Assembly: GCA_013821985.1 (NCBI GenBank)
Contig: PNJQ01000027.1
Coordinates: forward strand, 1-44,161
DNA length: 44,161 bases
Source of the DNA: Opitutus sp.
Lineage (GTDB): Bacteria; Verrucomicrobiota; Verrucomicrobiia; Opitutales; Opitutaceae
Direction of reading: 5' to 3'
A model generated the notes under the pieces. That model made no database searches. It was not told the DNA's origin and saw only the letters and a program-made list of their open reading frames with translations. Below, piece after piece: positions 7,709 through 15,111 of this stretch. Position numbers and translations under genes: made by a program. Within the stretch, counting starts at the first letter, position 1, and every line of letters begins with the position of its first letter.

Positions 7709-8782
7709 ATGGCGAAAATCACCAAACGCATCAGCCTCACCGAAAGCGATCCGGAGCGCAGCCTCGAATTCGAGTTCATTCGCGCCACCGAAAACGCCGC
7801 TCTCAACACCGTTCACTGGGTCGGGCGCGGCGAAAAGGAGGGGGCGGACGCCGCCGCGTGCGACGCGATCAACGGCACCTTTGACCACATCGATATGCGC
7901 GGCGAAGTCGTCATCGGTGAAGGCATCAAGGACGATGCGCCCGGCATTTTCCTCGGCGACAAGCTCGGCACGTGGAAGACGGGTTCGCCGAAATTCAACA
8001 TCGCGCTCGATCCGATCGACGGCACGACGAACATTTCGAAGGGCCTGCCCAATTCCATTTCCGTCATGGCCGGTGTCCTCGCGCCGGAGAAGGGGCACGC
8101 GATGGTGAACATCCCGACGTTCTACTCCGAGAAGCTCGCCTACGGTCCGCAGGTGAAGCAGGCGATGGAGAAGGATAAGAGGATGCGCTTCGATCTCGAC
8201 ACGCCCGTCGAGGAAATCGTTCGCAAGACCGCGAAAATGCGCGGGAAGAACGTGCGCGAAGTTGTTGTCGTCGTCCTCGATCGTCCGCGGCACGAACAGA
8301 TCATCAAGAGCGTCCGCAAAGTTGGCGCAGCGTTGCGCCTCATCGCAGATGGCGACGTCACCGCGGCGATCGCGCCGTCGTTGCCGGATGCGGGGGTTGA
8401 TCTCTACATGGGCATCGGTGGTTCCCCGGAGGGCGTGCTCACCGCGGCGGCCTTGCGCGCGCTGGGAGGTGACCAGCAGCTGCGCATGTGGATTCGCGAC
8501 GAGGAAGAAAAGGCGCGGCTCGCGAAGGATCCGGCCGCGAAAAACCTGAAGAAGATATTCCTTTCGGCCGATCTCGTCACCGGGGACAGTGCGATCTTCT
8601 GCGCGACGGGCATCACCTCAAGCTGGCTGCTTCCTGGAGTGAAGCTCGTGGGCCGGCGCGCGACGACGCACTCGATCCTTACGCGATCGCGCAGCCGGAC
8701 GGTGCGTTACATCCAGGCCGTGCACGATCTCGACCATAAGACGATTTATCTCCGCAGCCGGAACACGGAAACACTGGTCTGA
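7709..8782 (+). CDS. glpX: Class II fructose-1,6-bisphosphatase (GlpX type)
   Basis: Hydrolyses fructose-1,6-bisphosphate to fructose-6-phosphate for gluconeogenesis. The 357-aa protein has the GlpX metal and phosphate motifs: GEGIKDDAPGIFLGDKLG, LDPIDGTTNISKGLPNS (the DPIDGT inositol-phosphatase-fold signature), and GIGGSPEGVLTAAALRALGG. The start MAKITKRISL at 7709 was chosen because eight in-frame upstream residues look non-conserved. The C-terminus IQAVHDLDHKTIYLRS is slightly longer than in E. coli GlpX. It is transcribed toward tRNA-Phe, with a hairpin in between. Confidence 0.94.
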   Translation: MAKITKRISLTESDPERSLEFEFIRATENAALNTVHWVGRGEKEGADAAACDAINGTFDHIDMRGEVVIGEGIKDDAPGIFLGDKLGTWKTGSPKFNIALDPIDGTTNISKGLPNSISVMAGVLAPEKGHAMVNIPTFYSEKLAYGPQVKQAMEKDKRMRFDLDTPVEEIVRKTAKMRGKNVREVVVVVLDRPRHEQIIKSVRKVGAALRLIADGDVTAAIAPSLPDAGVDLYMGIGGSPEGVLTAAALRALGGDQQLRMWIRDEEEKARLAKDPAAKNLKKIFLSADLVTGDSAIFCATGITSSWLLPGVKLVGRRATTHSILTRSRSRTVRYIQAVHDLDHKTIYLRSRNTETLV

Positions 8783-8820
8783 GGCGGGCGATTGTTGACG
8801 GGAAAAACTTCAAATTCCCG

Positions 8821-8849
8821 TTGACGCGACCTTTCGGGCGGCCTTTTAC
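8821..8849 (+). promoter_or_regulatory. Candidate promoter for tRNA-Phe, overlapping a hairpin
   Basis: TTGACG at 8821-8826 is followed 18 bp later by TTTACT (8845-8850; 17 bp to TTTTAC). Expected initiation is near 8857, about 11 bases before the mature tRNA. The -10 box lies in the loop of the hairpin at 8835-8859. A second TTGACG lies at 8795-8800, beside a 7-bp inverted repeat ACGGGAA/TTCCCGT (8798-8821). Confidence 0.35.
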
Positions 8850-8865
8850 TGGCCGCTCGTTTTTT
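8835..8865 (+). terminator. Rho-independent terminator between glpX and tRNA-Phe
   Basis: CGGGCGGCC (8835-8843) pairs with GGCCGCTCG (8851-8859) around a 7-base loop, one wobble included, and is followed by six T residues ending two bases before the tRNA. It fits an intrinsic terminator of glpX; it then requires the tRNA to start from a promoter inside or very close to this hairpin. Confidence 0.7.
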
Positions 8866-8867
8866 GT

Positions 8868-8943
<76 letters not shown>

Positions 8944-8950
8944 CTTTGCG

Positions 8951-8978
8951 GACGCCGCCTCTTCTCGGGGCGGCGTTC
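8951..8978. terminator. Hairpin between convergent tRNA-Phe and msrC
   Basis: GACGCCGCC (8951-8959) pairs with GGCGGCGTT (8969-8977). It lies between the tRNA 3' end and the stop codon of the minus-strand gene and probably ends both transcripts, although there is no T-run. The same arms occur again in the hairpin at 11877-11902. Confidence 0.5.
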
Positions 8979-8991
8979 CGCGTTTGCGGAC

Positions 8992-9489
8992 TCAATGTCC
9001 CGCGTCGGACGCCGCCAGCAGGATTTCCACCGCGCGTTGCAGCCCGGCCGCGTCGTCGGCATCGAACCGGTTGAGCTTTGGGCTATCGAGGTCGAGCACG
9101 CCAAGCAACGTGCCGCCGCGGAGCAGGGGCACGACGATTTCGGAATTCGACGCACTGTCGCACGCGATGTGTCCGGGGAAGTCGTGCACGTTTCTCACCA
9201 CGACGGTTTCGCGTTTCGCCGCCGCTGTGCCGCAAACGCCTCGGTCGAGCGCGATACGCACACAGGCGACCTTGCCTTGGAACGGCCCGAGCACGAGTTC
9301 GCGGCCTTTGAGCAGATAAAAGCCCGCCCAATTCAGATCCGGCATCGTCTGCATGAGCAGCGCGGAGGTTTGCGCGAGGTTGCAAACCCAGTCCCGTTCG
9401 CCGTGGAGCACCGCCTCCAATTGGCGGTTCAATGCGGCGTAGAATTCCGGTTTGGACGAGGCTTCGATGACGGCGACGGCGTGCGACAT
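8992..9489 (-). CDS. msrC: Free methionine-(R)-sulfoxide reductase (GAF-domain fRMsr)
   Basis: Reduces free L-methionine-(R)-sulfoxide to methionine as an oxidative-damage repair enzyme. The 165-aa chain is a single GAF domain. The family's three Cys residues are present in VACVRIALDRGVCGTAA and HIACDSASNSEIVVPL, with the substrate-pocket segment NWAGFYLLKGRELVLGPFQG ahead of them. The start at 9489 (MSHAVAVIEAS) is preferred to an upstream in-frame ATG whose product would add an Arg-rich, unrelated leader. Divergent from the sigma-factor gene over about 100 bp. Confidence 0.9.
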   Translation of the reverse strand: MSHAVAVIEASSKPEFYAALNRQLEAVLHGERDWVCNLAQTSALLMQTMPDLNWAGFYLLKGRELVLGPFQGKVACVRIALDRGVCGTAAAKRETVVVRNVHDFPGHIACDSASNSEIVVPLLRGGTLLGVLDLDSPKLNRFDADDAAGLQRAVEILLAASDAGH

Positions 9490-9587
9490 GGCAAGCAGCC
9501 AACTGAAAAGCAGCGGCGCGGCAAGGCAAGGGCGGCGATTGCGTCTTCGGCGGGAATAATCCAGCGTGCCGGCGCTCCCACGCACGA

Positions 9588-10133
9588 ATGCCCAGCGAAG
9601 TCTTCACGCAATTGGTCGATGCGCACTACGCGCCGCTCTACCGATTTGCCCTCAGCCTGACGCGCAACCCGTCGGATGCGTGCGATCTCACGCAGCAAAC
9701 GTTCTTCATCTGGGCGCGCAAGGGCGAGCAGCTCCGCGAAGCTGCGAAGGCCAAGTCGTGGCTCTTCACGACGCTCTACCGCGAGTTTCTCCGCGGCCGC
9801 CGTCGCGCTGAACACGTTACGGCGCTCGAGGACCTTCCCCCGGGCGAATCCGATCCGGCCGCGCCGCACGTCGATTTCGTCACAGGGATGGACGCCGGCC
9901 TCGTGGTCGAGGCCTTGCAAGAGGTGGATGAAATCTACCGCGTGCCACTGACACTTTTTTATCTCGAAGATCTGGCTTACAAGGAAATCGCCGACTCGCT
10001 CGAAGTGCCGATTGGCACCGTGATGTCGCGGCTTTCCCGGGGCAAAGCCCAGCTCCGCGCCGCGCTGGCGCGCAAGGAATCGGCCCGCACCCCGCAGGTG
10101 CTGCCGTTCGCGACCGGGAGGAAAATATCATGA
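9588..10133 (+). CDS. ECF-family RNA polymerase sigma factor
   Basis: A 181-aa sigma-70 family factor of the ECF type. Region 2 is visible at about residues 8-75 (LVDAHYAPLYRFALSLTRNP, then DLTQQTFFIWARKG and WLFTTLYREFLRGRRR). Region 4 lies at about 115-165 (YRVPLTLFYLEDLAYKEIAD and VPIGTVMSRLSRGKAQLRAA, the helix-turn-helix). The stop codon overlaps the next start in an ATGA arrangement, and that next gene encodes a membrane protein with an anti-sigma layout. The signal it answers to is unknown. Confidence 0.92.
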   Translation: MPSEVFTQLVDAHYAPLYRFALSLTRNPSDACDLTQQTFFIWARKGEQLREAAKAKSWLFTTLYREFLRGRRRAEHVTALEDLPPGESDPAAPHVDFVTGMDAGLVVEALQEVDEIYRVPLTLFYLEDLAYKEIADSLEVPIGTVMSRLSRGKAQLRAALARKESARTPQVLPFATGRKIS

Positions 10134-10873
10134 CCAACGAGGAGGCAAAGTTCGTGCTCCACGCTTACCGCGCCAACGGCGCGGACGCCGGCGATCCGAC
10201 GTTCGCGACCGCGCTCGAGCAGGTGCGCCGCGACCCGGCGCTCGAAAAGTGGTTCGCCGCCCAACAAGCGTTCGACCGCGCGATGTGTGCGCAGCTCGGC
10301 CGCATCGCGCCGCCGGCCGGATTGCGCGAAGCAATTCTGACGGGCGCGAAATTCAGCCATGCGCCCGCCCGGCCCTCTGCGGCGTGGTGGCGTTCGCCGC
10401 GGCTCATGGCCCTGGCGGCCAGTCTCGCGGTCCTCGCGACGGTGGGTATTGCCTTGTGGCCCAAGGATGCGGCGGCGCAGCCGGCGCTGCTCGAATTCGC
10501 GCTGAACGACACACTTCATGCGCGGCACGAGGGTCAGCATGGCGACGAGGCGGCCCAGTTTCAGGCGTTGCTCGGCACGACGAATACCCGCCTGGGAGCG
10601 GGGGTGCCCGTGAATTTCGAGGAACTCCGCGAGCGCGGCTGCCGCACGATCAGCTTCCAAGGGCGCGATGTGCTCGAGGTGTGCTTCAAGCGCGACGGCA
10701 AGTGGTTCCATTGCTACGTCGCTCGGGTGGAGGATTTTCCGTCGGTGGCGGCGAAGTTGCCGCCCGCTTTCCGCTCTGAGGGCGGGGTGGCGGCGGGCGC
10801 GTGGTCGGATGGCGAACACATTTTCGTCATCGCCAGCAAGGCGGGCCGGGCCGCAATCGAGCGCCTGATCTGA
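10130..10873 (+). CDS. Putative membrane anti-sigma factor with a Cys-containing C-terminal domain
   Basis: A 247-aa protein translationally coupled (4-bp ATGA overlap) to the ECF sigma gene. The N-terminal 85 residues are helical and cytoplasmic by prediction. They are followed by one transmembrane helix at about 92-110 (LMALAASLAVLATVGIALW) and a 135-aa outer domain. That domain contains three Cys (171, 185, 195) in GCRTISFQGRD, EVCFKRDGKWF and HCYVARV. No ZAS-type HxxxCxxC zinc motif is seen in the N-terminus. Anti-sigma function is inferred from gene order and topology, not from a recognised domain. The C-terminal domain is unrecognised and might be the sensing part. Confidence 0.7.
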   Translation: MTNEEAKFVLHAYRANGADAGDPTFATALEQVRRDPALEKWFAAQQAFDRAMCAQLGRIAPPAGLREAILTGAKFSHAPARPSAAWWRSPRLMALAASLAVLATVGIALWPKDAAAQPALLEFALNDTLHARHEGQHGDEAAQFQALLGTTNTRLGAGVPVNFEELRERGCRTISFQGRDVLEVCFKRDGKWFHCYVARVEDFPSVAAKLPPAFRSEGGVAAGAWSDGEHIFVIASKAGRAAIERLI

Positions 10874-10926
10874 GCCCGGCTTTGCACTGACCGAGCCCGC
10901 CATCCGGTGCAGTCCCCACCGACTCT

Positions 10927-10948
10927 CCGGAGCGTCCGCACGCTCCGG
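10927..10948. terminator. Perfect hairpin downstream of the sigma/anti-sigma operon
   Basis: CCGGAGCGT (10927-10935) and ACGCTCCGG (10940-10948) form a perfect 9-bp stem with a 4-base loop, about 55 bp after the anti-sigma stop. No T-run follows, so termination is only a guess. The remaining part of this 264-bp gap holds a TAAAAT box at 11074-11079 without a clear -35, and a small GTCCGG/CCGGAC stem (11104-11120) just ahead of the next start codon. Confidence 0.45.
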
Positions 10949-11137
10949 CGCCGGGTATTAGCCGGAAAAAGTTTTCCTCCTTTCGAGATTAGGCAACAAC
11001 GGCGCAAAATTCCTGCGCTGGATACGCGACTTGCGCGGGTGTTGTAAACTTCGGGCCACTCCGGCGCGTTGTGTAAAATGGGGATCCGAAATGCCCCTTG
11101 TATGTCCGGGCGTTCCGGACTTTGTGCGTCGTTCCGC

Positions 11138-11848
11138 ATGACCCAACGCCTCCTCCTGGTATCCATTCTGTGCTCCGTGTTCGGCGCGATTTTGCCGACC
11201 ATGGACGCGGCAGAGCGTGCCGAGACGCTTCGCGCGATCAATCTGGTGGAAAACCCCACCAACCATCCGCGCCGCGGATCGAAAGGTGAACTCGGACCCT
11301 ATCAATTTCGGTCCCAAACGTGGCGCTTGCACACCAATCGGTCCTTCAATCTGGCGGTCGTCCGCGAACACGCCGACGAGATCGCCGTCAAACACTACGA
11401 ATGGATCAAACGGGGCCTCGTTGACGCCGGCATCGATCCGACGCCGTTCAATATCGCACTCGCGTGGAACAGCGGTCTGGGCGCCGTCTTGCGCGGCCGC
11501 GTGCCGACCGTGAGTTACAATTATGCCGAGCGGGTCTCGAACCTCGTGGAAGCACAGCACGCGCAGCGCGCCGTGGCCGCGGCGACCGAGCAGGCAACCG
11601 TGAATCCGCCGCACGAGGCCCGTCGCTCCGAGGTCGCCGCGCCGGTGGTGCAATTCAGGATTCAACCTGCCGGGCCGCGCTTTGCCATCGCGACGGCCGC
11701 GCCCCTTTACGAGCCCGTTGTGCTGACCGACAAATCGCTCCCCGCGCCTCTGCCGAGCGCAGCCCCGCGCCTCGCGATCGACGCGAACGCTTTCACCTTT
11801 GCTTCCGCGGCGACGGCGGCCACGCCGCGCTTCGCGCTGATTCAGTAA
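11138..11848 (+). CDS. Secreted lysozyme-like (putative lytic transglycosylase-type) protein
   Basis: A 236-aa protein with a signal peptide (MTQRLLLVSILCSVFGAIL...DAA). Residues about 28-140 look like a lysozyme-fold domain: LRAINLVENPTNHPRRGSKG carries a candidate catalytic Glu38, followed by GELGPYQFRSQTWRLHT (the G-x-Q-F/W-type segment of lytic enzymes) and FNIALAWNSGLGAVLRG. The last 95 residues are Ala/Pro-rich and appear disordered. The start at 11138 is chosen for the signal peptide; upstream in-frame codons give no plausible leader. Catalytic activity is an inference; similarity is at motif level only. A terminator follows. Confidence 0.6.
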   Translation: MTQRLLLVSILCSVFGAILPTMDAAERAETLRAINLVENPTNHPRRGSKGELGPYQFRSQTWRLHTNRSFNLAVVREHADEIAVKHYEWIKRGLVDAGIDPTPFNIALAWNSGLGAVLRGRVPTVSYNYAERVSNLVEAQHAQRAVAAATEQATVNPPHEARRSEVAAPVVQFRIQPAGPRFAIATAAPLYEPVVLTDKSLPAPLPSAAPRLAIDANAFTFASAATAATPRFALIQ

Positions 11849-11876
11849 GCAAACCGTTTTTGTCAGGCCATAGTCG

Positions 11877-11909
11877 GACGCCGCTCATTTTGGGCGGCGT
11901 TCGTTTTTT
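11877..11909 (+). terminator. Rho-independent terminator
   Basis: GACGCCGCTC (11877-11886) pairs with GGGCGGCGTT (11892-11901) around a short ATTTT loop, followed by TCGTTTTTT. It ends the lysozyme-like gene and lies between it and the convergent HAD gene. Confidence 0.85.
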
Positions 11910-11942
11910 GAGCCCGCAGTTCGGTCGCCCGGAAGGGCCAGG

Positions 11943-12959
11943 CTACTCCAAAAAGCTCGTCTGCTTGGGCGGACGCGGAGCTTTGGCGGTGGGCTCGTCG
12001 GAATTCAGATGCCGCGGCGGACGCGTGACGCGCGATGCGACGGCTGCCTCGCGGTCGGAGACGATGCGCTCGCACATTTTTTCCACCTGCAAGTGCAGCC
12101 AGTTCGCCGTCGGGCTCGCCTCGGTGTAATCGGCCGGACCGTAATGATCGATGCGGCCGGTGTGACGCAGGCGGTCATTCTGCTCGAACTCGGCGCGCAC
12201 GGCGGGATTATAGACCGCGTAGGTTTTGCCGCCGCCTTTTTTCACCACGGAAAAACTCGGCACATCGCTCGGGCCGTCGGCGATGTAGATCATGTTCTGC
12301 AGCGGAATGCGGCGGTCCTCGGGCGAGACCTTGGCGTTCACGTCGATGGCGGCGTTGCGATTCGTGCCCTTGTTGATTTCGAAGATCGCGCGCGTCTTCG
12401 TCGTGTTATCGATCATCACGCCGATCTGCGCGATCTCCGCGGCCGCATCCAAGCCGAATTCCTTCTGCTTCAGAAAGCCGGGGCGCAGCGGATTCTCGAT
12501 GAACTCGCACGCCCAGATGCCATCGACGAACGGCGCGATCGCACTGCCGCGAATCATCTCCGCGAGGCCGGTGCTGACAATGTAGTGTTCAAGGACGATT
12601 TCGTGTTTGGTGAACTCCGGCTTGGCTTTCACCCAGTCGCGCGACGCACGGAAAAACTCGGGCAGGCCGGGGTAAAACTTAATGTCGTTGCCGCACTCCC
12701 GCAGGATTTTGTTGTTCAGCCCCGCCATCGGTCCCGCGAGCACGTAGGTGAGCAGGTGGTTGAGGTAACTGATCTCCGGCGAAATGTGGTAGCCGCGTCG
12801 GCGGTAGTTTTCCGCGAGCGCGTTCGTCTCCATCCAAAACGTCGCTTCTTCCACGCCGTAGCGCCGGAAAAGCGGGGCCTGCATGTAGGCGGGAATAAGC
12901 GTCTTGTCGAAGTCCCAGATGCAAGCGATGATGTTTTGAGTGAAAAGCGGAGAAGCCAT
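11943..12959 (-). CDS. HAD-superfamily phosphatase-like protein
   Basis: A 338-aa cytoplasmic protein of the haloacid dehalogenase superfamily. Motif I is CIWDFDKTLIPAYM (nucleophile Asp16, acid/base Asp18), motif IV is MIYIADGPSDVPSFSVVKK with the metal-binding Asp residues, and a Lys upstream of it can serve as motif III. The insert between motif I and the core (about residues 40-150) forms a helical cap as in the phosphoserine-phosphatase-like branch. The C-terminal 30 residues are Arg/Pro-rich. The substrate is unknown. It is divergent from prfA over about 100 bp holding a small AGCCGC/GCGGCT stem (13011-13027). Confidence 0.85.
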   Translation of the reverse strand: MASPLFTQNIIACIWDFDKTLIPAYMQAPLFRRYGVEEATFWMETNALAENYRRRGYHISPEISYLNHLLTYVLAGPMAGLNNKILRECGNDIKFYPGLPEFFRASRDWVKAKPEFTKHEIVLEHYIVSTGLAEMIRGSAIAPFVDGIWACEFIENPLRPGFLKQKEFGLDAAAEIAQIGVMIDNTTKTRAIFEINKGTNRNAAIDVNAKVSPEDRRIPLQNMIYIADGPSDVPSFSVVKKGGGKTYAVYNPAVRAEFEQNDRLRHTGRIDHYGPADYTEASPTANWLHLQVEKMCERIVSDREAAVASRVTRPPRHLNSDEPTAKAPRPPKQTSFLE

Positions 12960-13061
12960 CGCAGAAATGTTTTACTAGGCGGCGTGCGCCGACCCTGATT
13001 GGCTGACCCAAGCCGCTCGCTGCGGCTGACGCAATTCGCAATTTCCCCTCTGTGCCGACGC

Positions 13062-14183
13062 ATGGAAATCCTGCCTGACATCGCTCCGTTTCAACGCCGC
13101 CTCGACGAACTCGACGCGCAAATGGCGGAGCCGTCGTTTTACGCCAACGCCCGCCGCGCGGCGGACACGACGCGCGAGCAACAGCGGCTCCGCGCGCTGG
13201 TCGATGAGTTTTCCGCATACGAAAAATTGGGCCGCGAGATCGCGGAACACACCGCGCTCTTGAAAGACCCGAGGGCGGAACCGGAGATGCGCGCGTTGGT
13301 GGAATCGGAATTGCCGGAATTACAGGCACGGCGTGCGCGGCTGCACGATGCGGTGTTGCTGGCGATGATTCCCGCGGAGCCCTCTGATTCGCGCAATACC
13401 GTGATGGAAATTCGCGCCGGCGCCGGCGGCGACGAAGCAAGTCTGTTCGCGGCGGAACTCTACCGCATGTTCGTGCGCTATGCCGAAGGCCGCGGTTGGA
13501 AGGTGCAGTCGATGAGTTCGAGCGGCTCCGATCGTGGCGGTTTCAAGGAAGTGATTTTCCTCATCACCGGCACCGATGTCTATAAACGCCTGAAATTTGA
13601 AAGCGGCGTGCATCGCGTGCAGCGCATCCCGGTCACGGAGGCGAATGGTCGCATTCACACTTCGACCGTGACCGTCGCGGTGTTGCCGGAGGCGGAGGAA
13701 GTCGATGTGCAAATCGATCCGCAGGAACTCGACATCACCGTGCAGCGCGCGAGCGGCCCGGGCGGGCAGGGCGTCAATACGACCGACTCCGCCGTGCGCA
13801 TCATCCACAAGCCCACCGGCCTGATCGTGTTTTGCGCGGACGATCGCTCGCAGATCAAGAACAAGGCGCGCGCGATGGCGGTGTTGCGCTCGCGCCTGTT
13901 GAAGTTGAAAGAAGAGGAGGAGCGCGCGAAATACGCCGCGCAGCGCAAGGGCCAGATCGGCACCGGCGATCGCAGCGAGCGCATCCGCACCTACAATTTT
14001 CCGCAGAATCGGGTCACGGATCACCGCATCGGCCTCACGCTCTACAGTCTGCCGCAAATTCTCGAGGGCCACATCGATCCGTTAATCGAGGCGCTGCAAC
14101 GCGCGGAGTTCGAGGAAAAGCTTGCGGAACTCACGGGCGCGCCGCGGCCGGTGCGACGGGGTGGAGCGGGGGATGACGAGTAA
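13062..14183 (+). CDS. prfA: Peptide chain release factor 1
   Basis: RF1 ends translation at UAA and UAG. The 373-aa chain has the tripeptide anticodon as PVT in [20 protein letters not shown] (RF2 would have SPF) and the universal GGQ in [17 protein letters not shown]. The N-terminal helical domain and the KPTGLIV segment are typical. The start at 13062 ([11 protein letters not shown]) is preferred to an in-frame upstream start that would add about 21 unrelated residues. The next gene, prmC, starts with the base right after the prfA stop codon (TAA ATG). Confidence 0.96.
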   Translation: MEILPDIAPFQRRLDELDAQMAEPSFYANARRAADTTREQQRLRALVDEFSAYEKLGREIAEHTALLKDPRAEPEMRALVESELPELQARRARLHDAVLLAMIPAEPSDSRNTVMEIRAGAGGDEASLFAAELYRMFVRYAEGRGWKVQSMSSSGSDRGGFKEVIFLITGTDVYKRLKFESGVHRVQRIPVTEANGRIHTSTVTVAVLPEAEEVDVQIDPQELDITVQRASGPGGQGVNTTDSAVRIIHKPTGLIVFCADDRSQIKNKARAMAVLRSRLLKLKEEEERAKYAAQRKGQIGTGDRSERIRTYNFPQNRVTDHRIGLTLYSLPQILEGHIDPLIEALQRAEFEEKLAELTGAPRPVRRGGAGDDE

Positions 14184-15029
14184 ATGCTCACCGTCCTCGA
14201 TATCATCAAACGTTCGACGGAGTTTCTCGCCAAACACGGCGTCGAAAACGCGCGCCTCAACACTGAGTTGCTTGTCGGCCACGCGCTCGGGCTGAAGCGC
14301 ATGCAGCTTTACCTGCAGTTCGAGCGACCGCTCGCGGAGCCGGAGTTGGCGAAGATTCGGCCGCTGGTGAAACGCCGGAGTGAACGCGAACCGCTGCAAT
14401 ACATCGTCGGTTCAACGGACTTCGCCGGCGTCACGTTAAAGGTCGATAAACGCGCTCTGATCCCGCGGCCGGAAACGGAGCTGGTCGTGGAGTTCGCGAA
14501 AGAACTCTGCACGCCTCTGCCCGCGACGGTGCTCGATCTCGGCACCGGTTCAGGGGCGCTCGCGCTCGCATTGGCCAAAGTTTTTCCCGAATCCAAGGTA
14601 ACGGGCGTAGACGTGAGCGGCGGAGCGCTCGCGTTGGCACATGAAAATGCCACGGCGCTCGGATTGGCGGAGCGAGTAACCTTCCTTGAGTCGCACTGGT
14701 TTGCGGCTGTGCCGGCTGAACTGAAGTTCGATCTCATCGTCGCCAATCCTCCGTATCTCTCCGACGCCGAAGTCGCGGAGACCGCGCCGGAGGTGAAGGC
14801 GTTTGAGCCGCACGGCGCCCTGTCGAGCGGAGCGACCGGGCTGGAAGCACTTGAGATAATTTTTCGGGAAGCGAAACCGCGGCTGAACTCCGGCGGCTGG
14901 CTGCTTTGCGAAACCGGCATTGCTCAGCATGCCCAATTGCTCGACTGGGCGCGCGCGGCCGGATACGCGCACGTCGAGTCGCGCAAGGATTTGACGGGAC
15001 GCGACCGCTTCGTGCTCGCGCGGACTTAA
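14184..15029 (+). CDS. prmC: Peptide chain release factor N5-glutamine methyltransferase PrmC
   Basis: Methylates the GGQ glutamine of release factors using SAM. The 281-aa protein has the N-terminal helical domain (ARLNTELLVGHALGLKRMQL), a SAM-binding motif (VLDLGTGSGALALALAK) and the catalytic NPPY in LIVANPPYLSDAEV. RPETELVV is also characteristic. It abuts prfA with no gap, so enzyme and substrate are encoded in one transcript, a widespread arrangement. Confidence 0.95.
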   Translation: MLTVLDIIKRSTEFLAKHGVENARLNTELLVGHALGLKRMQLYLQFERPLAEPELAKIRPLVKRRSEREPLQYIVGSTDFAGVTLKVDKRALIPRPETELVVEFAKELCTPLPATVLDLGTGSGALALALAKVFPESKVTGVDVSGGALALAHENATALGLAERVTFLESHWFAAVPAELKFDLIVANPPYLSDAEVAETAPEVKAFEPHGALSSGATGLEALEIIFREAKPRLNSGGWLLCETGIAQHAQLLDWARAAGYAHVESRKDLTGRDRFVLART

Positions 15030-15060
15030 GGCTGTTGGGTGGGACGTCGTTGCCGGACGC

Positions 15061-15086
15061 AAAAAAGGCCGGTCAACGACCGGCCT
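15061..15086 (-). terminator. Rho-independent terminator of the Prc-type protease gene
   Basis: AGGCCGGTC/GACCGGCCT (15066-15074, 15078-15086) is a perfect 9-bp stem with a 3-base loop. Read on the minus strand it is followed by a T-run (the AAAAAA at 15061-15066). It also lies 3' of the convergent prmC. Confidence 0.85.
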
Positions 15087-15111
15087 GAAAATCTTGCGCG
15101 ATGGATTTGGT

